Positions 23,301-32,051 are shown, counted from the first letter of the stretch. The stretch is DNA of 64,000 nt from Syngnathus acus (GCF_901709675.1 NC_051098.1:13421918-13485917), one strand, 5' to 3'. Made by a program: numbers and translations. The notes: generated by a model from the sequence alone, not told the origin.

Positions 23301-25199
23301 TCAGAGTGGATATGAAGCTGTAGCTTGCTTTAAAGGAGCCACTTGGAGAACAACCATGAGGCTCCAGTTATGAACAAGCCTACTTTTTGCTTTAGCACTG
23401 AAGCTTGGCCCGAGTTGTCATGGGTCGGACCAAACGGGTTCAAAGACAGTGCTAAAAAACCCGTAAAACAAAAACAATACTAGACAGAAACATTTTAGCT
23501 TGTGTTCAAACTCATCAAACGATGGACCTACTGTAAAATCCGGCATATAATGTGCACTCATAAATAATACCCCCAGACCTTGAAAATAAAACTTGAAATG
23601 TATAACAAAATTTGTGGATATAATAATGGGCCTTGTGACTTTTCACACACCAAGTGATTGCGACGAAGAACACGACAAGTGTCCCTTGACGAGCATAATT
23701 GGTTGATGATAAATGAGGGTACACTGTAATACAATTTGTTTTAAAGGAGCGTCACTACTGGTTCAACGGATTGAGCCATCAAGCTTGCTTTGGACAATTA
23801 ATGAACGCATACCTCTTTTCCTCGCGATGCTCGTAGTAGTTGTAGCCCCTGTTGTCCTCGTGCGGTCGCTTTCGGCCGTACTGTCCGCTTCTCTCGGACT
23901 CCATCTTCACCTGCTCTGCCGGACCGTCACCATCTTGTTCACGTTTGGGCTCAGACCCACGGCTCTCTGACCCATCATCACCTGCCGCCTCTGGTGTGCC
24001 CTCAACTTTGATGTCTTCTTTAGTTTCTGAGATGAACGACAAACATTTAATTTGGTCCGCCTGTGGTCCAATCAGGAACTGACGGTCGTAATTGGTGCCA
24101 TAGGAACTATGTTGACATCACAACTGAGAAACCGAGAACTTTCTGACTACACAATTCCAACAATACTTCCTCAATGAATAAATAATAATAACAGCGTCTG
24201 CATCTTTTCATTTGTAAAGTTTGATACAATCCCGAGTGCGTCTGGAATTTAATTGTCACGAACCTTGTTTGAGCTTGATGTCTTTTTCCTCGTGCGATTC
24301 AAATTTGACTTCTGCCTCATTGACGGCAGCGGCTTGGGGAAGATCAGCGTCTCTGCTGAGGTCCGCGTCTGTGCTGAAGTCAGCGTCTGCGCTTAAGTCA
24401 GCATCTGCGCTGAGATCCTGCGCGCGGAGTTCCGGCGCGCGGAGTTCCGGCGCGCGGAGGTCCTGCGCGCTGAGGTCCTCCGCGCTGAGGTCCTGAGCGC
24501 TGAGGTCCTGAGCGCTGAGGTCTGGCGCGCTGAGGTCCTGAGCGCTGAGGTCTTGAGCGCTGAGGTCCTGAGCGCTGAGGTCTTGAGCGCTGAGGTCTTG
24601 AGCGCTGAGGTCCTGAGCGCTGACGTCCTGGGTGCTGAGGTCTGGCGCGCTGTGGCCGGAGTCGGATGCCGGCCGACTCTCGTACGGCTCAGACTCCATC
24701 TCCGGTTTGACCTCGTCTTCTTCGTAGTAGCCGCCCGAATCTCTGCCCTCGTCTTCCTCAAGCAGCGCATCGCCGTCACCTTCAGCAAAATCCTCACCTG
24801 TAAATACCCAAAGAAAAAGGCATTACACTTTGATGGGTTTGCCGCTCATTCACCCTAATTACTGCACAACACTGACACAGGTCCACATTTTAAGTAAATC
24901 GACAAATGGTGAACATACATCGCGAGACCTTATGTTTATATTTAATGAAAAATGTAAAAAGTGTAAATCTGTGGTTTACCTTGCTGATCATCCATGTCAT
25001 CATCGACTTCGTAGCCCTCCCCGCCATCGTCACCCTGCTCCTCGTCCCCTCCGTCCGGTGACTCCGCGAGGGCTTCCTCTTCCAGCGCAGCCTTGAGCCG
25101 CTCCACAAGATCCGCCTTTCGGCCATTGGCCTCGAGGCCGCGACGCTGGAGCTCGTCTTTCAGCTCGTTCACTTTCAATTTCTTCACGTCGAAACTCAT
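14337..25199 (-). CDS. hnrnpul1: Heterogeneous nuclear ribonucleoprotein U-like 1 (15 exons, 954 aa)
   Basis: Nuclear RNA- and DNA-binding protein of the hnRNP U family, involved in RNA processing and the DNA damage response. Minus-strand exons from the 5' end: 24980-25199, 24264-24797, 23813-24026, 23100-23173, 22874-23013, 22675-22774, 22493-22605, 22160-22423, 19250-19372, 19059-19187, 16668-16836, 15395-15652, 15088-15242, 14696-14950, 14337-14453; all phases agree (955 codons). Domains: SAP (exon 1, [20 protein letters not shown]), acidic region, SPRY (exons 5-8), P-loop kinase-like domain with Walker [10 protein letters not shown] (exons 9-11), RGG-rich region (exons 12-13), Q/Y-rich tail (exons 14-15). 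Human HNRNPUL1 is 856 residues; part of the extra length is the exon 2 pentapeptide repeat. Intron 8 holds a piggyBac element in the same orientation. HNRNPUL1 lies near BCKDHA and EXOSC5 in human, supporting orthology over hnrnpu or hnrnpul2. Confidence 0.93.
14720..14755 (-). repeat. CAG/CAA repeat coding polyglutamine in hnrnpul1 exon 14
   Basis: Twelve consecutive glutamine codons (CAG with CAA interruptions) lie in the Q/Y-rich tail, after a [14 protein letters not shown] repeat. Glutamine-rich tails in hnRNPs are low complexity and prone to condensate formation. Tract length is probably polymorphic. Confidence 0.8.
19705..22114 (-). mobile_element. piggyBac-type DNA transposon inside hnrnpul1 intron 8
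   Basis: A 588-codon transposase gene is flanked by candidate termini bounded by TTAA (19705-19708 and 22111-22114). Both ends share a GTGTT..GGGTCA motif reading inward (about 19735-19746 and 22089-22103), and the right end carries a 6-bp-arm palindrome GGGTCAGTAGTGACCC at 22087-22102. The left terminus is less exact and may start some 20-30 bp inside the marked TTAA. The size (about 2.4 kb) is normal for autonomous piggyBac elements, whose target site is TTAA. It interrupts no exon. Confidence 0.65.
20037..21803 (-). CDS. piggyBac transposase, PGBD4-like (588 aa, catalytic residues intact)
   Basis: Cuts and pastes DNA at TTAA sites through an RNase H-like DDD domain. I start at the ATG at 21803 ([15 protein letters not shown]); the frame is open further upstream but has no better ATG context. 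An acidic N-terminal region (residues 10-60) is followed by the transposase core. The three expected aspartates are all present: in VTVDERF, in ITCDNFFTS, and in GGVDTLDK. The C-terminus has a cysteine-rich zinc finger (CQVC..CFTC..C..H..C..C) that in relatives binds terminal repeats. Length and motifs are complete, with no stop or frameshift, so recent activity is plausible. An ATTAAA signal lies about 205 nt past the stop (19826-19831). A splice acceptor directly upstream (after 21813) is in frame with hnrnpul1 exon 8. Confidence 0.88.
   Translation of the reverse strand: MRRRLTVNETFDHVFAANEGEDTQDLSDGDEQASEDEDDVEYQLEETDTTDQSEEEVTGAEAAPAESFQSKRGNIRWSTVPPDVHGRKAAANIIKMTPGVTRFAVTRGSDIKTCFDLFLPWSLKKVIIAMTNLEGKKVHGNTWKDIDETLLDAYIGVLLLAGVYRSSNEATESLWDKSTGRHIFRATMSLQTFQMISGVLSFDNRDTRAKSDKLAPIRDVWERWVRLLPLMFNPGPEVTVDERFLPFRGKCPFRQYMPSKPGKYGIKIWAACDAKTSYAWNLQIYTGKSASGIPEKKQGKRVVLDLTTGLQGHNITCDNFFTSYDLGQELLRRKLTMVGTVRKNKPELPAEMLLVKDRAPLSSKFLFTDTTTVVSYCPKKRRNVILMSTLHKDAAVSSGKDKKPIIILDYNKNKGGVDTLDKLTATYTCQRMTRRWPMVVFYNILNVSAYNAFVLWTHIDQGWNSTKNTKRRIFLEELGNSLVQPHIEQRERVPRDPVAADLVRQLQCSPSTPSTATRRTSASPSPSAARPASSTPSTATMPVRPPRSKRKRCQVCPSSMDRKTYIVCFTCKKNICKEHTNSVCNTCI
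24338..24652 (-). repeat. Coding minisatellite in hnrnpul1 exon 2 (15-bp and 18-bp units)
   Basis: Sixteen tandem 15-bp units encode pentapeptides of the type AQDLS (variants [20 protein letters not shown]), followed by four 18-bp units encoding ADADLS-type hexapeptides. The array is in the acidic linker between SAP and SPRY domains and keeps the reading frame. Units near the 3' end differ by CGCGCG-containing variants. The tandem partial copy of the gene (31496-31723) has no such array, so the expansion is specific to this copy. Confidence 0.9.
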
Positions 25200-26030
25200 C
25201 GTGTTACTTGGTGCGAGTGAGCGTGCTGTACAAATACTGTAAGGAAAAAGCGCGGGTGTGAGACTGGAAAGTTTGCGACGTCGAGTTCAACTTACAAGGA
25301 CGCTATGCGACGGCGCCATCAGCGGAGCGTTAGGCTAATATTAGCCATTCAGCTACATAGATAAATGTATTTAAAAAAACGTGACGGAGGGACTACATTC
25401 GTGCTAATTACCTATTTATAACACTTACCAAACAAAATACACATGTATATGAAAACTACGCTTCTGCCGTTTTCGTTATCTCGCCTTCGATGTTAGCTTA
25501 GCATAAGGGCCAATCATGCGGTGCAGTGCGCGCGAATTGAAACATTGGCACTTGAAAAGCGCAATAAGCGTAATAAACATGCATTGGCTTTACGTGCAGG
25601 TTGTGCACCCAAGGCACGGTTGACGTCGGGAATAATAAAAGTTTACACGGCAAATTGTGGAATTCCAGTCAGGGCCTACCTTTTTCGACGCGGGTCTCGC
25701 GGGCAAATAAAAGCGCCGTAAACGAAAAGGGAAACGATTGCCCTCTAGCGCCCTCCTCAGCTTCCTCAGACTACCGGAAGTTGCCTTTCGACCAATTTCC
25801 ATTGAGTTGGTTTTTATTATTTTATTTTATTTATTATTTTTTTTGACTTTTTAAACAATTTGTAATTGCAGATTAGTGTAGTTTAACACCGAATTACTAA
25901 GAAAATACAGTACTTGGTGACAGCGGGATCATGACGGATTAAGGTCACGTGCATTAAAAGGAAGTGACGTGCAATACTTAAAGACTACTGGGTAATGTAG
26001 TTAAAAGAGAATGCCCGCCAACAGTCGCCA
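25200..26030 (-). promoter_or_regulatory. hnrnpul1 promoter and upstream region (duplicated at 32.05-32.8 kb)
   Basis: This region lies just upstream of the hnrnpul1 start codon. It matches the region upstream of the truncated copy in many blocks, for example GCATTGGCTTTACGTGCAGG versus GCATTGGCTTCGCATGCAAG, and TGCCCTCTAGCG in both. A motif ACTGGGTAATGTAGTT (25987-26002), on the reverse strand similar to the Staf/ZNF143 consensus, is kept exactly in both copies. Confidence 0.6.
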
Positions 26031-26430
26031 TGTTGCTTGGGTTAAAAAAAAAAACTGATACAATGCCATAGTACCCCTTATTGCACAATTAAAACGTTTA
26101 TACAACAATTACCTCTACTACCATCAGTAAAACACAATCTCCACAATTAATGAAGAATAAATAACTTAAAAATAATTTTGAGGGACACCTCAGTGATTAA
26201 ATTCTGAGTTGTAATCTCATCTTTGACCTTTGGTTTTGACCCCAAAAATTGAACACCTGCAGAAAAAAACTGTCAAAAACATTTGTTTCTGCTTTGGTGA
26301 CACCAACATTGAAAACATATTTACTATACAAACACAACTATGTACAATTTTTACGAATGACAAAGATGTATGATGTTTTGAATTGTTCAATTAATCTGTC
26401 CACAGCTTTAGCTTTGCTGTGTTTACATAA
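26031..26430. other. Stretch between hnrnpul1 promoter and piggyBac gene 2
   Basis: AT-rich sequence holding the 3' flank of the second piggyBac gene. It contains several TTAA sites (for example near 26090 and 26145), but none carries a recognisable terminal repeat matching the other end at 28.36 kb. No exon seen. Confidence 0.35.
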
Positions 26431-28164
26431 CTATTCAGAGTAGTTGAGTTTAGTGTGGTAAGCGGTGAAACATTCTCCTGGATGCAAAGCGACACAACAG
26501 GACACGCACCACATTCTGGTATCTTTGCGCAAACCTCTGCGAGCGCATACCCTACACCTCCTTCCTGATCGCTTTGGTGGGTCTACGCTCCTGCTAGCTG
26601 TGGTCACGTATTCAAGTCTGTGCTTGGCAAGCTGCCCGTCAAGCCTGCTGTCTGGGTCAGTTCTAGGTGGTGCCCTTTTACAAGGCCGGTGAGCCACCAA
26701 GTCCCCACACCTCTCAAACTTTCCCTCCTCATCCTTTCTTACCTGCGCCAGAACGTATCGCTTCACAGTCCAGGACTTGACTACGCTGCGCATGAACTCC
26801 AAGAGGGTTATACGCTCCTCTGGGTGCCTTGCTCTGTAGATGACATGAGCATTAAACATGCATAGCTGGAAAAGATAGGCAACAAACTTCTTGGACCAGT
26901 CTGTTGACTTTCGGACGAAGGGGTAGTATGTAATTTTTTGGTCCAGCTTCTGCACCCCAGTCATGGAGGAGTTGTACGCTGCGACACACTCCGGCTTTGA
27001 GGTAGGACCCTCATCTTTCGGTCCCTTCTGGGGCACTTCCGTCAATATATCTTTGTGGCAAGTTGTCACATAGAGTTTTCCCTGCCACGCTACTACCATG
27101 ACCCTCTTATTGTGTCGTGTAACCTTGTCCTCCACTCCCAACTCATTCTTTGTCACCTTCCTAAAGATCTTCGGTTCCCCCCTATTGTTCTTCAGTTTTC
27201 CACAGATATTGGTTTCCGCTCCCAATAAAAGCTCACACATTGCTACGGAATTGTAAGACTCGTTCATGTACAGCGTATAACCATAACCTGGGAGACGATC
27301 GAGGAGAGAGAAGACGATCTCCGACGTCATCGGAGTTTCCTTGACATCGGGTTGCAGGTTGAAACAATATCCAGTGGCGGAATCGCATAATATGTATGAC
27401 TTGATTCCATATTTGATCGTTTTTTTCGGGTTGAACACTCTGAAGGATACGCGGCTCCGACAAAGCATCATCCCCTCATCAATGCAAATGTTTTGTCCCG
27501 GTTGATACATCTCCTTGAACTTTTCCACTATGTAGTCCAACACCGGACGGACTTTGTACATTTTGTCATTGTTGTCCAACGGTGTGGTATTGTTGAATTT
27601 AAAGAATTTCCATATGAGCTGAAATCTGTTCCTCGGCATGGTTTGGCCGAAATGGGGCGTGGCGTCGACCTCATCCATACTCCAGTATAATGAAATTGTT
27701 GGCTTTTTGACATAACTGGTGATAAACGTGAGTCCGAATAAAGTTTTGAGTTCTGCGACTGACACGGGTTTCCAGCCGCAACTCCTGCTATGCGGCAAGC
27801 GCTCGGACTGAGCTTCAAAATAGCGAGTAGCGTACGAGTTGGTCCAATCCGCGATCTGTTGGAGTAGCTCGTCGGTTAGGAAGAGCTCCAGGAAATCGGC
27901 CGGCGAGGTGGAATCCAACTCGGCGGCGGCGCTCCGTGGTCCGGGGCTTGCGGTGAAGGAGAATTGATTTGGTTCCCAGCCGGCTTCATGCCAGCTACAG
28001 TCCTCCACATCATCTCTGCTCCAAGCATCTGTAAATTATATAAATGAGATGCAATTAATAATTTTTTTTTTACATTGCTGTGGTGTGAGATGGAGGATTT
28101 TTTTTTTTTTTTTACCTTTGTTCACACTGCCAACAGGTTTGGAACTGGAATTACTGCTTGACAT
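26431..28164 (-). CDS. Spliced piggyBac-derived gene, 548 aa, catalytic triad degraded
   Basis: Two minus-strand exons join in frame: 28116-28164 (ATG, MSSSNSSSKPVGSVNK, donor AAAG/GTAAAA) and 26431-28028 (acceptor TTTACAG, then DAWSRDDVEDCSW). Together they make exactly 549 codons including the stop. The large exon has no ATG of its own before the conserved domain, so splicing is needed. The fold is clearly piggyBac, but only the first catalytic aspartate is kept (ICIDEGM). The second is Asn (LYMNESYNS, normally MDNFYNS) and the third is Gln (MTGVQKLDQ, normally GGVDxxDQ). The C-terminal zinc finger (CRVCARRG..CVSC..H..C..YH) is complete. An intact long frame with lost catalysis suggests a domesticated DNA-binding protein, as with vertebrate PGBD5. 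A young, recently inactivated copy is the alternative. Confidence 0.75.
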
Positions 28165-28252
28165 GCAAAATATAAAATATACAAATCACAAACAAATAAA
28201 TTATTATTTTTTGCTGCACTGGGATGTAGAAAATATATATATATTTTTTTAC

Positions 28253-28303
28253 CTTTCGTCTCCAGACTGCCAACTGGCGGGAGATCTTTGCATGTTCCAT
28301 GAT
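28253..28303 (-). CDS. Candidate 51-nt upstream exon of the piggyBac-derived gene
   Basis: Bordered by a good acceptor (TTTACAG) and donor (AAAG/GTAAAA), this 51-nt exon is phase 1 at both ends and encodes DHGTCKDLPPVGSLETK. Its end resembles the end of the ATG exon at 28116-28164 (PPVGSLETK versus KPVGSVNK), and the introns behind both start with GTAAA plus a poly-A run, so the two exons probably arose by a local duplication of about 140 bp. If used, a further 5' exon would be needed to supply the start. Confidence 0.45.
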
Positions 28304-28361
28304 CTGTAAATTAAGAATTCCTTCATGTCAGTACTGGCAACCGTTCATTTGCTCAAAGTAA

Positions 28362-28394
28362 AAACGGGCTTAAAGGGAATAAACCAGCCCGTTT
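28362..28394. repeat. Inverted repeat at the junction of two piggyBac elements
   Basis: AAACGGGCT (28362-28370) and AGCCCGTTT (28386-28394) are perfect 9-bp inverted repeats around a 15-bp spacer that overlaps TTAA (28370-28373). The right arm matches the terminal repeat of the third element. The left arm looks like the outward end of the second, suggesting two elements inserted next to each other. Confidence 0.6.
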
Positions 28395-31083
28395 CTGCCC
28401 AAATTGTTATTTCTAAAAAGGTGCATATTTTTTGGGTCCTTAGGTGTCCCTAAGTACGAATATGCCGCGCTTTTTTGGTTATGACGTCGCGTATACGAAA
28501 TATGCGGCATCTATATATAGACTATGTGCTGATACGTGCACAAAAATCGGAGCATTCTGACGATTTGCAAGTGTAACGTGATGTAATTTATTTGAATGTT
28601 CAGAGATAGTTGTGTTTTACACGTAACAGCTGTCTGCAACATGAAAGGGACCATTTCCACAATTTTCAATGGGCGTGCATGTGCAACGGCGGCCGTCATC
28701 CCCAGGGTATGGGGACCAGCCGTAAGAAAATGCCAAAGTTTCTATGAACACAAGTGGCTTTCATAGCCGTATTTATTTGCAACAAACTTTCAACAACAAA
28801 CTTTCAAACTTGCGGTACCATAAACGCAGATATAAACTGTAACTCAGCAGTGATGATGTTCAGCCTTGCGCCGCCACTTCCGGTCAGAAAACGGATCACG
28901 CGACCAGTGCTTCTCACACATTTTATTCCGGCTGGTGGTAAGCACGGAAACACTTCACAGTGCACAGTGCCACGCGGCACTTGGAGCACGCACTGGACGG
29001 ACGCGACTTGCAAGTCGGCAGTGCGCACTTCCGGCCTTGCGCCACCACTTCCGGCCAGTGCTCCACGGTGTCGAAGCGGGAGTCATCGGCAACTGCGCAC
29101 ACGCGCGGTCCGCCCGATCTCCGAGCTCGAGTGGCGCCTGGTGCTGCAACCAGAGTTCGGGCCACCTCGCGTCGGAACTCCAGCAGAGACATCCCGCCGT
29201 GCTCATCCAGCCGGTGCAGCACCCATGCATTGAAGACGGCCGCGTCCAGCATCCAGGTGAATATCGGCCACCACCACTTCTTCCGGCGCATGTTGATGCG
29301 GTAGAGCTCGATGCTCTGGTCGGCGCGGTCCGTGGCGCCCATGCTGCGGTTGTACAGCTGGACAACAAATGGCTGGTCCACTGCCACCTTCTTCTTCTCC
29401 TGCCTTGACCAGCGTGACACCTTCTGCAGAGGATGCTCAGCGGCAAGGGTGGAGGCGATGGTGACCACGGCGTTATCCTTCCACCGAGTGAGCGCAATCT
29501 TGTTTGCCGTGTCGTACACGACAGACACGGCACCACGCGGCTTCCTCTTCATAGCCTTCTGATCTGTGATCGGGCAAGAGCGCGGGATGCGGTTTTCTCG
29601 GATCGTCCCCGTGCAAACGTAGCCCCGCCTGCGCAGCTCTGCAACTAGCGGGAGGCCGGTGAAGTAGTTGTCTATGTAGATGCGTAGCGGAAGTGCACGC
29701 ACAGCATCGGGGAGGTTGTCCAGAAGTCGAAGGAGCGTGCCACCGCCCTTGCCGAACTTGCGTTCCACTTCAGAGGCATCTACACTCGCCCCCTGGTAGA
29801 TGTCGAAGTGGAGCAGGAAGCCGTTGGTCCCACTGTTCAGGCACCAGGCCTTGTAGCCGAACCGCACCGGCTTGTTTCGGATTGCTTGCTTGCATCCGTG
29901 TCTTCCAAAGTATTCAATCATTGCCTCGTCCAGATCAAGATTGCAGTCCATTGGATACGCCTCCCCGAACCGAGCGTTGAGGATGTCCATCATGGGACGC
30001 AGCTTTGTCATCCGGTCGCTGCTGTTCTGGCGCGTGTTGTCGGCACAGTGAATGTAGCGGATGATCTCCTCGAACCTGTTGCGTGACATGGCCCCAGCGA
30101 CGAGGGCGCAATGGAGATCTTCATCTGTGTTCCAGTAGTGTCGGCGACTGGGGAGCTGGTGGTAACCCGAGAGCAGCAAGATCCCCACCACGCGCTTCAA
30201 TTCTCCGATGGTGAGCTGGAAGTTGGAGTCAGTCACCGCCGCATACTTGATGGTCTCGCGAACAAGGTGAGGATATACATCGGAAAGGAAGAAGTCCAGC
30301 TTCTGAACTGCGCTCTTTCCAACCAAAATTGTGGGGACGGCGAGAGGCCTGGCGTCCGGGAATTTTGTCAGGCGCGTTTTACTGTTGGTCCAATTGTAGT
30401 CCAACGCATCTTTCTGCGAGCGTTTCTTTGAGGTGGAGGCCTGTTGGGGCTCCTCTTCTTCCTCAGTGTCGCCATCATCATCATCTCCGATCACACGTCC
30501 GTCGGCGAGGACCACCACGGCGGGAGCGCTAAGCTGCCGTCCCGAGAGATTATTGAACGTTCCTCCGCAGTCTTCCTCGCCCGTGTCTTCGTCAGACTCG
30601 AAACTGACCACGGGTGGAGCAATAAAGATTTTATCCACAACTGCGTCCTCATCTTCGATTGCCTCGAAGACCTCCATCGCCGACTGTGTACCCATAGACG
30701 CGGATAGTCTATGTATAGATGTTTCGCATAAAACAATACATAGAGGAAATACGTTAGGGCGAATCATCACTGCAATCACATATGTCAATAACCATTATAT
30801 GATAATTGTTCCCTAAAAGTTTCACCCTGCTATCTCGAGTCTATCATAATTTCCCGGAGCTCACCTTTTTGCATCTTCCATCGTGAATCGCGATCGCCCG
30901 GCTTCGCTCACTTAGCATGCGTGACTCATAAACTGGGAAAATGGCAGCGGTTCCGGGTTCGACAGGTCAAAGGTTGGTTATAACCGGATACAATCGGCAC
31001 GAATGCTTGTCGTCATTTGACGGCGTCGGAAGCTGCGGAAATTGGAGCGTCTACATGTAGACTAAAGGCTGAAACGGGTTTAA
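28370..31083 (-). mobile_element. piggyBac-type DNA transposon, about 2.7 kb
   Basis: Inverted ends CCCGTTTCTGCC (28388-28399) and, on the other strand, CCCGTTTCAGCC (31078-31067) match at 11 of 12 bases, and the right end abuts TTAA at 31080-31083. The left TTAA at 28370-28373 is 14 bp outside its repeat, so the exact left border is uncertain. Sub-terminal inverted copies of CATCTATAyATAGACTAT flank the transposase frame (28508-28525 and 30704-30721, 17 of 18 matching). It sits in what was intron 3 of the duplicated hnrnpul1 fragment. Confidence 0.7.
28923..30695 (-). CDS. piggyBac transposase, PGBD2/3-like (590 aa, catalytic residues intact)
   Basis: The start is taken at ATG 30695 (MGTQSAMEVFEAIEDED); a second ATG at 30677 is also plausible. 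After an acidic, low-complexity N-terminus (DDDDGDTEEEEEPQQ) comes a complete transposase core with all three aspartates: NLDLDEAM, RIYIDNYFTG and MGATDRADQ. The C-terminal cysteine-rich finger (CALPTC..CSKC..C..CF..YH) is intact. GC content is much higher than in its flanks and than in the other two piggyBac genes, so it has a separate history. With matching inverted ends it could be a functional or recently functional autonomous element. Confidence 0.87.
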   Translation of the reverse strand: MGTQSAMEVFEAIEDEDAVVDKIFIAPPVVSFESDEDTGEEDCGGTFNNLSGRQLSAPAVVVLADGRVIGDDDDGDTEEEEEPQQASTSKKRSQKDALDYNWTNSKTRLTKFPDARPLAVPTILVGKSAVQKLDFFLSDVYPHLVRETIKYAAVTDSNFQLTIGELKRVVGILLLSGYHQLPSRRHYWNTDEDLHCALVAGAMSRNRFEEIIRYIHCADNTRQNSSDRMTKLRPMMDILNARFGEAYPMDCNLDLDEAMIEYFGRHGCKQAIRNKPVRFGYKAWCLNSGTNGFLLHFDIYQGASVDASEVERKFGKGGGTLLRLLDNLPDAVRALPLRIYIDNYFTGLPLVAELRRRGYVCTGTIRENRIPRSCPITDQKAMKRKPRGAVSVVYDTANKIALTRWKDNAVVTIASTLAAEHPLQKVSRWSRQEKKKVAVDQPFVVQLYNRSMGATDRADQSIELYRINMRRKKWWWPIFTWMLDAAVFNAWVLHRLDEHGGMSLLEFRREVARTLVAAPGATRARRSGGPRVCAVADDSRFDTVEHWPEVVAQGRKCALPTCKSRPSSACSKCRVALCTVKCFRAYHQPE

Positions 31084-31239
31084 AAAAAATAAATATATAA
31101 ATGCTAATAAAAATTATGATTCCAACAAGTGCTCCTCAGACAGGCAAGAAGCTTCAGCAACTCCTCCAACATCTTAAAAGAATGGTAATTCAAACTTCCT
31201 CTTGACACATTCAGTTTTGGACAAATATTGAATGCGTAC

Positions 31240-32051
31240 CTCTTCTCCTTGGGTTGTTCAAAGTCACCGCTGCTTTCCTCGCGCCGTCGCTTTTGGCTGT
31301 GCTGTCCAGTTATCTCCGACTCCACCTTCAACTGCTCCAGCGTCTCTGGGTTATTCTCAATTATGAGGTCCTCCTTCATTTCTGTAATGAAGCAATTAAT
31401 AACATTTGGTCAGCCTGTGCCCCAACAGCAGCGTCTCAAGAAAAGCAGTTCACTCATCACGTATTCAAAGATTGACATTTTTTACTGTCACGCACCTTGT
31501 TTGATGATGATGTCTTCCTTTTCATCCAGTTCAAGTTTGACCACCATCTCAGGTATGGGGGCAGTTTTAGGAAGCTCGGCGTTGGCGTTTAAGTCTATCG
31601 TGCTGCAGCCAGACTCGGAGTCCGCCTCAAACTCTGCCTCCTCTTCATCGTAGCAGCTTCCCGAGTCACTGCCTCCGTCTTCCTCAAGCAGTGGATCGCT
31701 GTCGCTTCCAGCAAAAGCCTCGGCTGTGAATATACACAGAGAAATGGGTTTGTTGCATTTACCCTGTAACTGCAACATGTATCCAAAAATAGCTCTTGTT
31801 GGGTAACTTGCTGAATCAATATTGAATTGTGAAAGGAACTAATGAGATACTTTATGGGAAATTGTGTGTTAAAATGCCAGGGTGTGTTTACCTTGCAGCT
31901 CTTCCGTTTGGTCCCTTCCGAGGGCTTCCTTGTCCAGCACCGACTTGAGCCGCCTGACCAGGTCCACCTTCAGACCGATGGCGTTCAAGCCGCGACGCTG
32001 GAGCTCGCTCTTGAGCTCGTTTAGTTTCAGTTTCATCACGTCGCAACTCAT
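31240..32051 (-). pseudogene. Truncated tandem copy of hnrnpul1 (exons 1-3 only)
   Basis: Minus-strand exons 31892-32051, 31496-31723 and 31240-31381 are homologous to hnrnpul1 exons 1, 2 and 3. They keep every splice site and exon phase (lengths 160, 228 and 142 nt against 220, 534 and 214). The SAP domain is well kept (LKLNELKSELQRRGLNAIGL), then an acidic linker ending ELDEKEDIIIKQG, then a segment ending PKEKR at the same donor. No SPRY, kinase-like or RGG exons follow; the next DNA is a piggyBac element. Without splicing, exon 3 would read into its intron and stop at 31104. The open frames suggest either a young pseudogene under little decay or a short SAP-acidic protein; expression data would decide. 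Confidence 0.75.

Noticed and set aside
24414-24652. CRISPR-like or other regular repeat array
   Set aside because: The units are contiguous 15-mers without spacers, inside a eukaryotic coding exon; it is a coding minisatellite.
24256-24858. Repeat proteins in the other frames of the minisatellite (SAEVL on plus, SALRT on minus)
   Set aside because: A 15-bp unit leaves several frames open automatically; only the AQDLS frame is linked by splice sites to hnrnpul1.
26431-28008. Unspliced start of the second piggyBac gene at 28008
   Set aside because: The codon there is GTG; a consensus acceptor 20 bp upstream and a matching ATG exon at 28164 explain the frame better.
28955-29536. 193-codon frame overlapping the third piggyBac gene
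   Set aside because: It is an out-of-frame shadow of the GC-rich transposase gene and has no family motif.
26431-31381. In-frame fusion of the truncated hnrnpul1 copy (exon 3) to the downstream piggyBac-derived gene
   Set aside because: The donor at 31240 leaves phase 2 while the downstream acceptors at 28303 and 28028 need phase 1; read in phase 2 the large exon stops within seven codons.
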